NCBI GenBank assembly: GCA_013036995.1
Contig: JAAOXG010000032.1
Span: forward strand, 104,214 to 168,213
DNA: 64,000 nt
Source of the DNA: Lacrimispora defluvii
GTDB lineage: Bacteria > Bacillota > Clostridia > Lachnospirales > Lachnospiraceae
Reading direction: 5' to 3'
Below are positions 22,880 to 31,878 of the stretch, piece by piece. Under the pieces are notes generated by a model that saw only the letters and a program-made list of their open reading frames with translations, ran no database searches and had not been told where the DNA came from. The translations under genes and the position numbers were made by a program. Each line of letters starts with the position of its first letter. The stretch's first letter is position 1.

Positions 22880-23488
22880 TCAGTCTTCGACAAAAATTTC
22901 GCCCAAAACCCGGCTCACCGCTTCATAAGAGAAACCTTTTCTTCCCAGGGATGCCATCACTTTACTCTTCTCTCTGGCGTCCATCTGCTCTGGATTTAAA
23001 TGCTTTTTCCTGATATAATCTCTGACTATGGCAGCCTCATCAACAGGCTGCTCCTTCAATATCTCTCCAATGATTTCCTTGTCCAGACCTTTTCTCTTAA
23101 GTTCAAACTCAATCTGCCGTTCACTCTTTTTTCTGGAATTAAATTCCACATACCTTTTCGCATACTCCTGGTCATTAATAAAGCGGTGCTCCTTTAGGAA
23201 ATGAATGGCATAATCAATGACCTCCTGTGGGTAAAACCCCTCTTTTAATTTTCTTCTCAGCTCCTGCTCCGTCTTATCCGAGGATTTTAAAAGAAACAGA
23301 ACCCGCTCCCTGGCTCTCTTGTATAGAATCTCCTTCACGATCTCCTGATAAACCTCTTCCGAAATCTCGCTTCCTTCTTCTATGAAATATCGTTTTAATT
23401 CCCCTCTATAAAGAACAAGAGTAAAGTCATCATCAAGAATGACTTTACTCCTGCGTTTATCGACGGGCACTATCTCTGTTACTATCAT
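22880..23488 (-). CDS. recX: RecX regulatory protein
   Basis: ATG 23488 is preferred because GGAGGGC lies directly before it; the frame is open further upstream inside recA. The 202-aa product has the three-helix RecX repeats (about 55-200; FLKEHRFINDQEYAKRYVE, ERQIEFELKRKGLDKEII). RecX proteins bind inside the RecA filament groove and moderate its activity. The gene begins 16 nt before recA ends, so the two overlap and are probably translationally coupled. Confidence 0.92.
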   Translation of the reverse strand: MIVTEIVPVDKRRSKVILDDDFTLVLYRGELKRYFIEEGSEISEEVYQEIVKEILYKRARERVLFLLKSSDKTEQELRRKLKEGFYPQEVIDYAIHFLKEHRFINDQEYAKRYVEFNSRKKSERQIEFELKRKGLDKEIIGEILKEQPVDEAAIVRDYIRKKHLNPEQMDAREKSKVMASLGRKGFSYEAVSRVLGEIFVED

Positions 23489-23504
23489 ATGCCCTCCAGC
23501 GGTT

Positions 23505-24590
23505 TTATTCCTTAACAGCTCCGGTCTTATCCTCCTCCGGCTTAATACGCTTGCTTTCCTTTTCCGGTGCACGGTCACCTCCAATGGATTTTTCCTCTGC
23601 AAGACCGTACTTCACACGGACCTTATTCTCAATCTCCAGACAAACAGCCGGGTTGTCCTGAAGATAAATCTTGGAGTTTTCTCTTCCCTGACCGATCTTC
23701 ACGTTATTATATGCAAACCATGCGCCGCTTTTCTCAACAATATTCTCTTTCACAGCCAGATCCAGGATATCTCCTTCTTTGGAAATTCCTCTTCCGAACA
23801 TGATATCAAACTCTGCTTCTTTAAATGGGGGAGCTATCTTGTTCTTAACCACCTTCACACGGGCTCTGTTCCCTACCATATCGCCGCCCTGCTTTAAGGT
23901 CTCAATCTTACGGATATCCATACGGACAGAAGCGTAGAACTTAAGTGCACGGCCTCCGGTGGTTGTCTCCGGACTTCCGAACATAACTCCTACTTTTTCT
24001 CGAAGCTGGTTAATGAATAAAACAATACAGTTGGACTTGCTGATAACCGCAGTAAGCTTTCTGAGAGCCTGGGACATAAGCCTTGCCTGAAGACCAACGT
24101 GAGAATCACCCATGTCTCCCTCAATCTCCGCTTTGGGCACAAGGGCTGCAACAGAGTCTACAATGATGATATCAACTGCACCGGAACGAACCATGGTTTC
24201 CGTAATCTCAAGAGCCTGTTCACCGTTATCCGGCTGGGAAATATATAAATTATCGATATCAACACCGATGTTCTTTGCATAAACAGGGTCAAGGGCGTGC
24301 TCCGCATCGATAAAGCCTGCGATTCCTCCACGCTTCTGAACCTCTGCTACCATATGAAGAGCAACTGTGGTCTTACCACTGGATTCCGGTCCATAGATCT
24401 CCACAACTCTTCCCTTGGGAATTCCCCCAAGGCCAAGTGCGATATCCAGACTTAATGCTCCTGTGGGTATGGTCTCTACATTCATATTGGTTCCAGAATC
24501 TCCCAGCTTCATGACAGATCCTTTTCCATATGCTTTCTCTATCTGGGTAAGTGCGGCATCCAGTGCTTTCAGCTTATCATCTTTATTCAT
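23505..24590 (-). CDS. recA: Recombinase RecA
   Basis: Start at ATG 24590, with GGAGG 5 nt upstream; the longer open frame to 24683 includes the promoter. The 361-aa product carries Walker [10 protein letters not shown], Walker [11 protein letters not shown], the L1/L2 DNA-binding loops (around [12 protein letters not shown] and [18 protein letters not shown]) and a charged C-terminal tail rich in Lys and Glu. It promotes strand exchange and LexA cleavage. It has an SOS box at its start site and overlaps recX. Confidence 0.98.
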   Translation of the reverse strand: MNKDDKLKALDAALTQIEKAYGKGSVMKLGDSGTNMNVETIPTGALSLDIALGLGGIPKGRVVEIYGPESSGKTTVALHMVAEVQKRGGIAGFIDAEHALDPVYAKNIGVDIDNLYISQPDNGEQALEITETMVRSGAVDIIIVDSVAALVPKAEIEGDMGDSHVGLQARLMSQALRKLTAVISKSNCIVLFINQLREKVGVMFGSPETTTGGRALKFYASVRMDIRKIETLKQGGDMVGNRARVKVVKNKIAPPFKEAEFDIMFGRGISKEGDILDLAVKENIVEKSGAWFAYNNVKIGQGRENSKIYLQDNPAVCLEIENKVRVKYGLAEEKSIGGDRAPEKESKRIKPEEDKTGAVKE

Positions 24591-24604
24591 CTTATCCTCC
24601 AACA

Positions 24605-24618
24605 CGAACAAATGTTCT
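24605..24618. promoter_or_regulatory. LexA (SOS) box of recA
   Basis: CGAACAAATGTTCT fits the Gram-positive SOS consensus CGAAC-N4-GTTCG at all but the last base. It lies between the -10 box and the recA ribosome binding site, where LexA would block transcription. Confidence 0.85.
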
Positions 24619-24630
24619 TTTAATATTATA

Positions 24631-24659
24631 ATGATAGTATACTTCCAGGCAAATGTCAA
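24631..24659 (-). promoter_or_regulatory. recA promoter
   Basis: Minus-strand TTGACA (24654-24659), 17 nt, TATCAT (24631-24636); the LexA box lies immediately downstream. Confidence 0.75.
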
Positions 24660-24770
24660 CCTGTATTTTTCACGCTTCTTCAATCATACGCATCACACTC
24701 CTGCCTTAGTGGTTTTACTTGGTATGGTTACTTTGGAATATAGGGCGAAACGCCTGAATGGGAGACAAAA

Positions 24771-24785
24771 AAGGCAGACTGCCTT
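24771..24785 (-). terminator. Terminator downstream of the subtilisin-like gene
   Basis: AAGGCA, GTC, TGCCTT on the minus strand followed by four further T residues: a short stem with U-run. Confidence 0.55.
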
Positions 24786-24844
24786 ATGACTTCTGTTTTA
24801 CTATAGCACAGACAACTGGACTCTGCAAGTTTTTCTTAACTAAG

Positions 24845-24887
24845 ACGGATACGGGCCGCCCATGAAACAAGAACAGTCCGTATCCGT
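24845..24887. terminator. Hairpin after the subtilisin-like gene
   Basis: Perfect 10-bp arms ACGGATACGG (24845-24854) and CCGTATCCGT (24878-24887) with a 23-nt loop, starting 4 nt after the stop. The U-run is weak on the minus strand. Confidence 0.5.
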
Positions 24888-24890
24888 TTT

Positions 24891-25781
24891 CTATAGCAGC
24901 AGCTGCTCCACATCAAGCATTCCCCACCCTTGCTGGTTCATGGGGAGTCCGACATCCACAGCCCGTTCTCTTAACATTAATTTTACATCCCGGTTGCTCA
25001 TATAAGGATATTTCTGAAGCAATAGTGCAATGGCTCCGGAAACCAGGGGGGTGGACATGGAAGTCCCGCTTTTCGTCTGATACTGCCCTGGTTCATTGGA
25101 ACAACTTATGATTCCGGCTCCGGGAGCTATGATTTCCGGCTTACAGATACATGCACCGGTAGGACCTCTTCCGGAATAGTCAATCATCCGGTTTCCCATC
25201 ACATTTACCTCTTTGTAATCATCAGAACAGCCTACCGTTATCACTTTCCGGCTGATTCCCGGGGTTGTAATGGTATTGGTTCCAGGTCCCATGTTTCCTG
25301 CTGCAACACATACCACAAGACCATCATCCCAGGCCGCATTCACGCCTCTTACCAGTACGGAATTTTCCGTCATTCCTTTTCTTGAAAAGGAACCAACCGA
25401 TATATTTACAATCCTGATTCCATACCTCTCTCTGTTGTCACGGATCCACTTCAGACCAGAAAGTACATCCGAAGCATATCCATTTCCTTTTTTGTCCAAT
25501 ACTTTCAGCATAATAATGTGGCTTTCCGGAGCAACCCCCATATAGAGGCCATTGGAGGCTCTTCCCTCTCCTGCTATTATTCCGGATATATGAGTACCAT
25601 GGCCATTGTCATCGTATGGCTCCCGCCTGCGGTGAACAATATCCACAAAAGCTGCCAATCTATGTTCAAGATCCTCATGAAGGTAAATTCCCGTATCAAG
25701 AACTGCAACACCAATTCCGCGACCGGTCAGTCCCATGCGAAGGGCACTGTCACAGTGTATTACTTCTCTTACCTGATTCAC
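24891..25781 (-). CDS. Subtilisin-like serine protease (S8), intracellular type
   Basis: A 296-aa peptidase starting at GTG 25781. The catalytic triad is visible as D29 (VAVLDTGI), H61 (NGHGTHISG) and S241 (GTSMSTPLVSG), with oxyanion N163 (AAGNMGPG). It has neither a signal peptide nor a long propeptide, so it resembles the intracellular ISP / AprX group and should act in the cytoplasm, possibly in stress or sporulation-phase protein turnover. It is a single-gene unit upstream of recA with no linked inhibitor. The start is moderately supported: AGG lies about 10 nt before the GTG. Confidence 0.9.
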   Translation of the reverse strand: MNQVREVIHCDSALRMGLTGRGIGVAVLDTGIYLHEDLEHRLAAFVDIVHRRREPYDDNGHGTHISGIIAGEGRASNGLYMGVAPESHIIMLKVLDKKGNGYASDVLSGLKWIRDNRERYGIRIVNISVGSFSRKGMTENSVLVRGVNAAWDDGLVVCVAAGNMGPGTNTITTPGISRKVITVGCSDDYKEVNVMGNRMIDYSGRGPTGACICKPEIIAPGAGIISCSNEPGQYQTKSGTSMSTPLVSGAIALLLQKYPYMSNRDVKLMLRERAVDVGLPMNQQGWGMLDVEQLLL

Positions 25782-25896
25782 AGTCCGCTACCTGATTCCT
25801 TTTTTTATTAAGATATTCCGGTACGCTTCCCATGGTTTCTTTTCCATCTAAAATACAGGTGGAATTTTCCATTTGTGTTTTTTTATGTTCACCTTC

Positions 25897-25990
25897 CATT
25901 CGGTTTCACTGGTTTAGGTCCATTAGTAGGTTCGTCCAGAATAAGGAGCTTTGGCTGGCTGTTTTCTTTTCATTCAGCGGCATCACTTTT
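25897..25990 (-). pseudogene. Remnant of an ABC transporter ATP-binding protein
   Basis: On the minus strand, 25919-25960 encodes SQPKLLILDEPTNG, the Walker B and D-loop core of antibiotic/peptide-export ABC ATPases (usual text PKLLILDEPTNGLDP). A TGA stop lies four codons before it and the following residues (PKPVKPNGR, then stop) no longer match. No Walker A or signature motif was seen nearby, so only a fragment survives. Confidence 0.7.
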
Positions 25991-26015
25991 GCGCCATACT
26001 AAACGTTTAACTAAA

Positions 26016-26507
26016 TTATAAAACATAATAATAAGGGCAGATATCCTCAAAATGGCCATCTTTCATGTAAAATCCACCCGGAATTGTCCCAAGCTGTTTA
26101 AAACCAAGCCGTTCATATAAATGCCTTGCATGGGTATTCGTTGAAACTACAGCATTAAATTGCATAATTCTGAATCCGTGCTGTTTGGCTTTCATAAGAC
26201 AATCTGTTACTAACGCTTCACCAATATGCATTCCCCGGCTTTCAGAGCTTACCGCATAACTGGCATTGCAAATATGACCACATCTTCCTACATTGTTGGG
26301 GTGAAGAATATATAGACCATAAATCTTATCGCTATCCATATCTACTGCCACAGAGCAATATGTTTGTGATTTAAAAAAGGCACAGCCTGTTTCCCAAGTC
26401 AACAAATCCTCCTGAGGAAAAGCAATCCCCTCCTCAACAACTTCATTCCATATATGAATCATAAAATTAACATCATCAACCGTGTATTCTCTTGTTTTAA
26501 TCTTCAA
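26016..26507 (-). CDS. GNAT family N-acetyltransferase
   Basis: A TTG at 26507 preceded by AGAAGGG gives 163 aa; the reading frame is open to 26726, but that extension has a composition unlike the family. The GNAT fold is recognisable: the acceptor-side helix, the beta-4/acetyl-CoA loop ASYAVSSESRGMHIGEALV (a variant of Q/R-x-x-G-x-G/A) and the C-terminal NTHARHLYERLGFKQLGTIPGGF block. It transfers acetyl from acetyl-CoA to an amine; the substrate is unknown (phosphinothricin/toxin-type relatives are common). The gene stands alone. Confidence 0.85.
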   Translation of the reverse strand: MKIKTREYTVDDVNFMIHIWNEVVEEGIAFPQEDLLTWETGCAFFKSQTYCSVAVDMDSDKIYGLYILHPNNVGRCGHICNASYAVSSESRGMHIGEALVTDCLMKAKQHGFRIMQFNAVVSTNTHARHLYERLGFKQLGTIPGGFYMKDGHFEDICPYYYVL

Positions 26508-26850
26508 CTGAAAACATCCCTTCTTTTGAAATTTAATTGTTATAAATAGAATATCACCCTGCTTACCAACTATCAATATTAAATTCCCACTGTTATACCC
26601 CAAAACAGTAAGGGAAACGAAGACGCCCCTGCTGGACAGGAAAAAAGCCTGGGAGATACTGATTCTAACCGGAATTCTATCACATCTCATTTTCCTGTCG
26701 ACCATTAAAGTTAAGAAAATCTTCATAATCTATTCAAACAATATACAAACTTTTCAAGAAGCGGTGTGATATACTAAACACATAAGAAATGCACAACGTA
26801 ACAATTATCCTTTCACCCTTTTTGAAAATCCGAAAATCCTAAGAAAAGTT

Positions 26851-26878
26851 CCCTGTGTCATAGACACAGGGATTTTTC
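26851..26878. terminator. Hairpin CCCTGTGTC / GACACAGGG with T-run
   Basis: Perfect 9-bp stem (26851-26859 with 26863-26871, loop ATA) followed by ATTTTTCT on the plus strand. No plus-strand gene is upstream, so it may end an unrecognised small RNA or simply protect the GNAT gene from read-through. Confidence 0.6.
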
Positions 26879-26890
26879 TGTACAAAATAG

Positions 26891-26926
26891 AGGATCCCGT
26901 TGACAGATGTCTGAAAACGGGATCCT
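26891..26926. terminator. Terminator of the lysA-like gene
   Basis: Perfect 11-bp stem AGGATCCCGTT (26891-26901) with AACGGGATCCT (26916-26926), 22 nt after the lysA-like stop. Confidence 0.75.
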
Positions 26927-26947
26927 GTTTTTATTTATTATATGAAA

Positions 26948-28222
26948 TTATTCATACTTTATGTTTTTAAGCACATCAAAGCAATCAAAAGTTGCAAAAT
27001 AGTCTTTTGGAGTTTCTGCCCTGCGAATCAGCTCTACAGATCCATCCTCTTTGAGAAGCAGCTCTGCAGATTTTAATTTACCGTTATAATTATATCCCAT
27101 GGCATACCCGTGAGCACCCGTATCATGAATAAAAAGCAGGTCACCCCTGGATATTTCAGGCAGCATGCGGTCAATGGCAAACTTATCATTGTTCTCACAA
27201 AGCGAACCCACAACATCATACTTATGGCTGCAAGGGGCATCCTCTTTCCCCATAACCGTTATGTGATGGTAGGCACCATACATGGCAGGTCTCATAAGAT
27301 TTACTGCACAGGCATCTACGCCCACATACTCTTTGTGTGTATGCTTTTCATGAATGGCTCTGGTAACCAGTGCGCCGTACGGTCCTAACATAAACCGGCC
27401 AAGCTCCGTATAGATTGCCACATCCCCCATTCCTTCCGGAACAAGTACTTCTTCATAAACCTTTCTTACTCCCTCACCAATTGCCAGAATATCGTTGGGT
27501 TCCTGACCCGGGCGGTAAGGAATACCGATTCCGCCGGAAAGATTGATAAAAGTTACCTCTGCTCCTGTTTCCTTTTTTAGCTTTACTGCAAGCTCAAAAA
27601 GAACCTTTGCAAGAAGGGGATAATATTCCGTAGTCACTGTATTGCTTGCCAGAAATGCATGAATTCCAAATTTCTTTGCTCCCTTACTCTTTAAGATCCG
27701 AAATGCATCAAAGATCTGCTCTGTGGTCATACCATACTTGGCATCTCCGGGATTATCCATAATATCATTGCTGATCTTAAATATTCCGCCCGGATTATAA
27801 CGGCAGCTGATAGTTTCCGGTATATGACCGATGGCTTTCTCCAGAAAATCAATATGAGTAATGTCATCCAGATTGATGATTCCTCCGATCCGGTCTGCAA
27901 ACTGAAATTCCTCTGCAGGCGTGTCATTGGAGGAAAACATAATGTCGGAACCGGAAAATCCAATGGCATCAGACATCATAAGCTCCGTCATAGAGGAACA
28001 GTCAGCCCCGCATCCATACTCTTTTAATATATTTAAAATAAATGGATTGGGAGTTGCCTTCACCGCAAAATATTCCCGGTATCCCTTATTCCAGGAAAAT
28101 GCTTCTTTCAATTTCTTCGCATTCTCCCTGATGCCCTTTTCATCGTATAAATGGAAGGGAGTTGGATATTCATTCACAATTTCTTCTAATTGTTCTCTGG
28201 TTACAAATGGTCTTTTCTCCAT
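26948..28222 (-). CDS. Diaminopimelate decarboxylase-like PLP enzyme
   Basis: A 424-aa fold-III (alanine racemase-like) PLP decarboxylase. The PLP lysine lies in YFAVKATPNP; other family blocks are GCGADCSSMTEL, NLSGGIGIPYRPG, ELGRFMLGPYGALVTR and the C-terminal dimer-site motifs GSLCENNDKFAIDR and HGYAMGYNYNG. LysA enzymes make lysine from meso-diaminopimelate. The motifs deviate (CENND instead of CESGD, and HAFLASNT where LysA has an HxGS element), so another D-amino-acid-type substrate is possible. It is a monocistronic gene with its own promoter. Confidence 0.82.
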   Translation of the reverse strand: MEKRPFVTREQLEEIVNEYPTPFHLYDEKGIRENAKKLKEAFSWNKGYREYFAVKATPNPFILNILKEYGCGADCSSMTELMMSDAIGFSGSDIMFSSNDTPAEEFQFADRIGGIINLDDITHIDFLEKAIGHIPETISCRYNPGGIFKISNDIMDNPGDAKYGMTTEQIFDAFRILKSKGAKKFGIHAFLASNTVTTEYYPLLAKVLFELAVKLKKETGAEVTFINLSGGIGIPYRPGQEPNDILAIGEGVRKVYEEVLVPEGMGDVAIYTELGRFMLGPYGALVTRAIHEKHTHKEYVGVDACAVNLMRPAMYGAYHHITVMGKEDAPCSHKYDVVGSLCENNDKFAIDRMLPEISRGDLLFIHDTGAHGYAMGYNYNGKLKSAELLLKEDGSVELIRRAETPKDYFATFDCFDVLKNIKYE

Positions 28223-28295
28223 TGTTTTCCTCTCCTCTCATAACGTTACCATATGCAGAAAAGAGCCCTCTCCGGCACATCTGCTGGTAAGCTAC

Positions 28296-28324
28296 ATTGT
28301 ACCGGGGATAGACTCTTTTGTCTA
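28296..28324 (-). promoter_or_regulatory. Promoter of the lysA-like gene
   Basis: Minus-strand TAGACA (28319-28324), 17 nt, TACAAT (28296-28301), about 70 nt before the ATG. Confidence 0.6.
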
Positions 28325-28365
28325 CACTTTTTTGTATAAATATTCAGAAATACTGTAAGAAGTCA

Positions 28366-29802
28366 TTAATCGACTGTCACAACACGCATTATATTGGTGT
28401 GAGCTGCTGGCTCATGCTTTCTTGCAGGACTAACTACACCAGCGGTTACAACCACTACGTCATCCTCTTTAATAACTGATTTTGCCTTTAACAGTTCCAG
28501 AGAGGAATAGATCAACACGTCAGTTGACTCGGCACGTCTTGCCTGGAATGGTATAACACCCCAGTATAGCTGCATCTGGCGAAGAGCTGATGCACTTGGA
28601 GATAAGCCGATGATTAAACTTTCCGGTCTCCACTTGGATAACAGTCTTGTGGTAAAGCCAGTGATACTTGGAGCTACAATCACTTTTGCACCCAGATCAT
28701 GAGCAGTGGATACGGAAGAGTAGCATACTGCATTGGATACATTCTGTGTATTCACAGCAGATACCTTACGCTGTCTGTATCCGGTATAATCCAGATGCTT
28801 TTCTGTTTCTTCTACGATGGAAGCCATCATGGAAAGAGCCTCTACCGGATATTTACCCATTGCAGTTTCGCCGGAAAGCATAACTGCGTCAGTTCCGTCA
28901 TAAACAGCATTGGCAACGTCAGTTACTTCTGCTCTGGTTGGACGTGGATTACGGATCATGGAATCTAACATCTGTGTTGCAGTAATAACCGGTTTGCAGG
29001 CCTCATTACATTTCTGGATAATGCTCTTTTGAATAAACGGAACTTCCTGAGCCGGAATCTCAACACCCATATCACCACGGGCAACCATGATTCCATCACT
29101 GGCTTCAATGATTTCATCCAGGTTTTCAATTCCTTCCGCATTCTCAATCTTTGCAATGACAGCAATGTCAGAGCCGTGCTCAGCCAGAATATCCTTAATT
29201 TCACGTACAGCTGAAGCTGTACGTACAAAGGAAGCTGCAATAAAATCAAAGCCCTGTTCGATACCAAAACGGATATCAGCTTTGTCCTTATCAGTAAGAG
29301 CCGGAAGTTTAATCTTCACATTAGGAACATTGACTCCCTTTCTCTCTCCCAGTTCGCCGCCGTTTACAATTCTGCAGATGATTTCGCTGCCCTTTACTTC
29401 TAAAACCTCAAGTTCAATCAGACCGTCATCAATCAGAATACGGTTTCCTGCAACTACATCTTCATTTAAGCCGTCATAGTTAATATGGCCCTTACTCTCG
29501 TCACCCACAATCTCTTCTGTTGTGAGAACATAGGTATCGCCTTCTTTTAAGGTTACCTTTTTACCATCTTTTAAAAGTCCGGTACGAATCTCCGGTCCTT
29601 TTGTATCAAGAAGAGCAGCGATTGGAAGGTCTAATTCCTGGCGAATGCTCTTTAACATGTCAAGACGTTCTTTTTGTTCCTCATAGTCACCGTGTGAGAA
29701 GTTAAATCTGGCGATATCCATTCCGTGCTCAGCAAGTGATTTCATCAGTGCGCGGTCATTGGTGTTTGGTCCCATCGTGCAAATAATTTTGGTTCTCTTC
29801 AT
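28366..29802 (-). CDS. pyk: Pyruvate kinase
   Basis: A 478-aa glycolytic enzyme that makes pyruvate and ATP from phosphoenolpyruvate and ADP. Recognisable parts are the N-terminal RTKIICTMGPNT block, the active-site signature IAKIENAEGIENLDEII with the catalytic lysine, MVARGDMGVEIP and the TATQMLDSMIRNPRPTRAEVTDVANAV block. It is the short form, without the extra C-terminal PEP-mobile domain found in many Bacilli. It lies 14 nt after the rhomboid-like gene, so it appears to be the last gene of the corA operon. Confidence 0.97.
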   Translation of the reverse strand: MKRTKIICTMGPNTNDRALMKSLAEHGMDIARFNFSHGDYEEQKERLDMLKSIRQELDLPIAALLDTKGPEIRTGLLKDGKKVTLKEGDTYVLTTEEIVGDESKGHINYDGLNEDVVAGNRILIDDGLIELEVLEVKGSEIICRIVNGGELGERKGVNVPNVKIKLPALTDKDKADIRFGIEQGFDFIAASFVRTASAVREIKDILAEHGSDIAVIAKIENAEGIENLDEIIEASDGIMVARGDMGVEIPAQEVPFIQKSIIQKCNEACKPVITATQMLDSMIRNPRPTRAEVTDVANAVYDGTDAVMLSGETAMGKYPVEALSMMASIVEETEKHLDYTGYRQRKVSAVNTQNVSNAVCYSSVSTAHDLGAKVIVAPSITGFTTRLLSKWRPESLIIGLSPSASALRQMQLYWGVIPFQARRAESTDVLIYSSLELLKAKSVIKEDDVVVVTAGVVSPARKHEPAAHTNIMRVVTVD

Positions 29803-29816
29803 ATTATCCTCCGTAG

Positions 29817-30665
29817 CTAGTTGGTCGTATCACCGGTTGTGGGGTTATCCGATGTTACATGTTTATGTGTATACAAATGCTCCGAACAGTATTCTAAACT
29901 GCCTTCACATTTTGAACAATACCGGAATTCCAGGTTTGGGGAATCCTTTTCGGTCCGACCGCATACGGCGCACTTGTGGTGGGTTCCTCCCTGGGGCATA
30001 ATTTTCATCTGACGGTGAAAATTCTGCTTTCTTTTGATTTCCTTCGGATTAAACCGGTTTAAATCCCGGGTGAGAAGGAAAAACACGAAAAAGTTAATCA
30101 GCGACATGACAATCGTAACCCTGGTTGCCATATTTCCCAAAATAAACTCATACAGGAAATAGATTCCATTAAACATTGCCATCCATTTGGCCTTAATGGG
30201 AATCACAAAAAACAGAAGAAATTCCAGATCAGGGAATGTCGCAGCAAATGCAAAAAACAGAGAATAATTTAAAAATTCCGTTGTCAGATAAATTCTCTGT
30301 CTGAATAAGATGTAAACAACCAATGCGGCTGCCACATGACCAATTACTCCCATAAAGAAGTAAACATTAAATCGGAAAGCTCCCCAGATTCTCTCTAAAT
30401 TAACTCCCAGCATGTAGTAAAGATACATGCCGATCAGACTTCCGAAAAGACTTCCTCCGCCCGGCGGATAAATCATAAAGGTAACAACTCTCCACACCTG
30501 ACCGCTTAAAATCTTCTGTGCATCGAGTGCTAAATACTGTAAATAAAATTCCGGAGCAAAAAGCTGTAAGAACAGTCCGGTCCCATACATGCCAATGATA
30601 TAGTACATAAGATTGGGAATGGCATATTTTCTGTATCTGCGTTCCAGATTATTAAAAAATTTCAT
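29817..30665 (-). CDS. Rhomboid-like membrane protein with C-terminal zinc-binding domain
   Basis: A 282-aa protein with about six membrane segments (residues about 15-205) resembling the rhomboid fold: WRVVTFMIYP, GVNLERIWGAFRFNVYFFMGVIGHVAAAL. The catalytic serine motif (GxSG) and the active-site histidine are not visible, so it is probably a pseudoprotease. A cytoplasmic tail carries a CxxC...CxxC cluster (CAVCGRTE...YCSKCEGSLEYCSEH, about 235-265) that should bind zinc. It sits between corA and pyk with gaps of 18 and 14 nt. The function is unknown; inactive rhomboids often escort membrane clients. Confidence 0.7.
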   Translation of the reverse strand: MKFFNNLERRYRKYAIPNLMYYIIGMYGTGLFLQLFAPEFYLQYLALDAQKILSGQVWRVVTFMIYPPGGGSLFGSLIGMYLYYMLGVNLERIWGAFRFNVYFFMGVIGHVAAALVVYILFRQRIYLTTEFLNYSLFFAFAATFPDLEFLLFFVIPIKAKWMAMFNGIYFLYEFILGNMATRVTIVMSLINFFVFFLLTRDLNRFNPKEIKRKQNFHRQMKIMPQGGTHHKCAVCGRTEKDSPNLEFRYCSKCEGSLEYCSEHLYTHKHVTSDNPTTGDTTN

Positions 30666-30683
30666 GCGTTCAACCTTCCTAAG

Positions 30684-31625
30684 CTAAAACAAATCCTTTT
30701 TGGAAAAAATCCAGGCAACACTCAATGTCAGTATCAGTGTAAGACCTAAAACAATCCAGAAGCCATAAGGGCTGTCCGCAAACGGAACTCCCGCTGGATT
30801 CACATTCATACCATAAAAGCTTGCTACCATGGTAGGTATGGACATTACAATGGTGATCGTTGCCAGAAACTTCATGACAATGTTTAAGTTGTTGGAAATA
30901 ACGGAAGCAAATGCATCCATGGTTCCGCTTAAAATTCCGCTGTAGATGTTGGCCATCTCAATCGCCTGTTTGTTCTCTACGATAACATCCTCAAGAAGTT
31001 CGGTATCTTCTGGATATTTCTTAATCTTTTCATTCCTCATAAGCTTTTCTAACACTACTTCATTGGAACGTAAGGATGTGGTAAAATAAACCAGACTCTT
31101 TTCCAGTTCCAAAAGCTCAATCAGCTCCCGGTTTTTTGTGGATTTATGAAGCTTTTCTTCAACAACAGCGCTTTTCTTATCAATAACTCTTAGATACTGC
31201 AAATATAACGATGCGTTCTTATAAAGAATCTGAAGAATAAACCGGGTTTTCATGTAAGTATGAAAATCCCTGACCCGTCCATCCATAAAGGCATTTAATA
31301 CCGTTGTTTCTTCCAGGCATACCGTTATGATCGCTTCGTCAGTGGTGATGATTCCCATAGGTATGGTAACATACCAGTCTTTTCCGCCCCTCTCCTCAAT
31401 GGTTGGAACGTCAACAAGGATCAGCGTGTAATTATTCTCTGTTTCAATACGGGAACGCTCTTCCTCATCAAGAGGAGCCCTTAAATCATCCGGATCAATA
31501 CGGTAGGTATCTGCGATTTCCAGTATCTCCGTAGCTGTAGGATTGGTTAGTGCGATCCAGCACCCCGGAGAAAGCTCATCCTTTTGTTGAATCAGGCCGT
31601 CTTCTGTTTTATAAATCTGAATCAT
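30684..31625 (-). CDS. corA: CorA family divalent cation transporter
   Basis: A 313-aa protein with a large cytoplasmic N-terminal domain (about 1-245), long helices, and two C-terminal membrane helices. The pore signature YGMNV ends the first of these (near residue 270). CorA channels take up Mg2+ (some members Co2+ or Ni2+). It ends in a basic tail (FSKKDLF). It is the first gene of a corA / rhomboid-like / pyk operon behind a consensus promoter; pyruvate kinase requires Mg2+, so co-expression is sensible, though this link is inference. Confidence 0.92.
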   Translation of the reverse strand: MIQIYKTEDGLIQQKDELSPGCWIALTNPTATEILEIADTYRIDPDDLRAPLDEEERSRIETENNYTLILVDVPTIEERGGKDWYVTIPMGIITTDEAIITVCLEETTVLNAFMDGRVRDFHTYMKTRFILQILYKNASLYLQYLRVIDKKSAVVEEKLHKSTKNRELIELLELEKSLVYFTTSLRSNEVVLEKLMRNEKIKKYPEDTELLEDVIVENKQAIEMANIYSGILSGTMDAFASVISNNLNIVMKFLATITIVMSIPTMVASFYGMNVNPAGVPFADSPYGFWIVLGLTLILTLSVAWIFSKKDLF

Positions 31626-31684
31626 GGCTTTTCTCCCTTCTACGGAAGTATTTTGTGTAAACTTTGGCGGACTTTGACTTATAC

Positions 31685-31713
31685 ATTATAGTTTCCCAGA
31701 CCCTTTTTGTCAA
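31685..31713 (-). promoter_or_regulatory. Consensus promoter of the corA-pyk operon
   Basis: Minus-strand TTGACA (31708-31713), 17 nt, TATAAT (31685-31690): a perfect sigma-A promoter about 60 nt before corA. Confidence 0.85.
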
Positions 31714-31787
31714 ACGAAAAGCTACCTCAATTTGTGAACTTACACAAATTTTACTAAGTTTAACATTTTTTTAGCATGTCCAGGCAA

Positions 31788-31816
31788 TTGTATTATTTCT
31801 TATTTTATGTTAAACT
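31788..31816 (+). promoter_or_regulatory. Promoter of the activase-like gene
   Basis: TTGTAT (31788-31793), 17 nt, TAAACT (31811-31816). The start point would fall near 31823, which favours the ATG at 31879 over the GTG at 31825. Confidence 0.45.
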
Positions 31817-31860
31817 GATGTCCGGTGAGTCAGCAACTTACTTTTACACTAAAGGAGGCA

Positions 31861-31872
31861 GGGGTTAACCCC
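31861..31872 (+). promoter_or_regulatory. GGGGTTAACCCC hairpin between ribosome binding site and start codon
   Basis: A four-pair G-C stem with a TTAA loop lies between AAAGGAGG (31851-31858) and ATG 31879. The linear gap is 20 nt; folding the hairpin leaves 8 nt, the normal spacing. Confidence 0.55.
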
Positions 31873-31878
31873 GCACAT

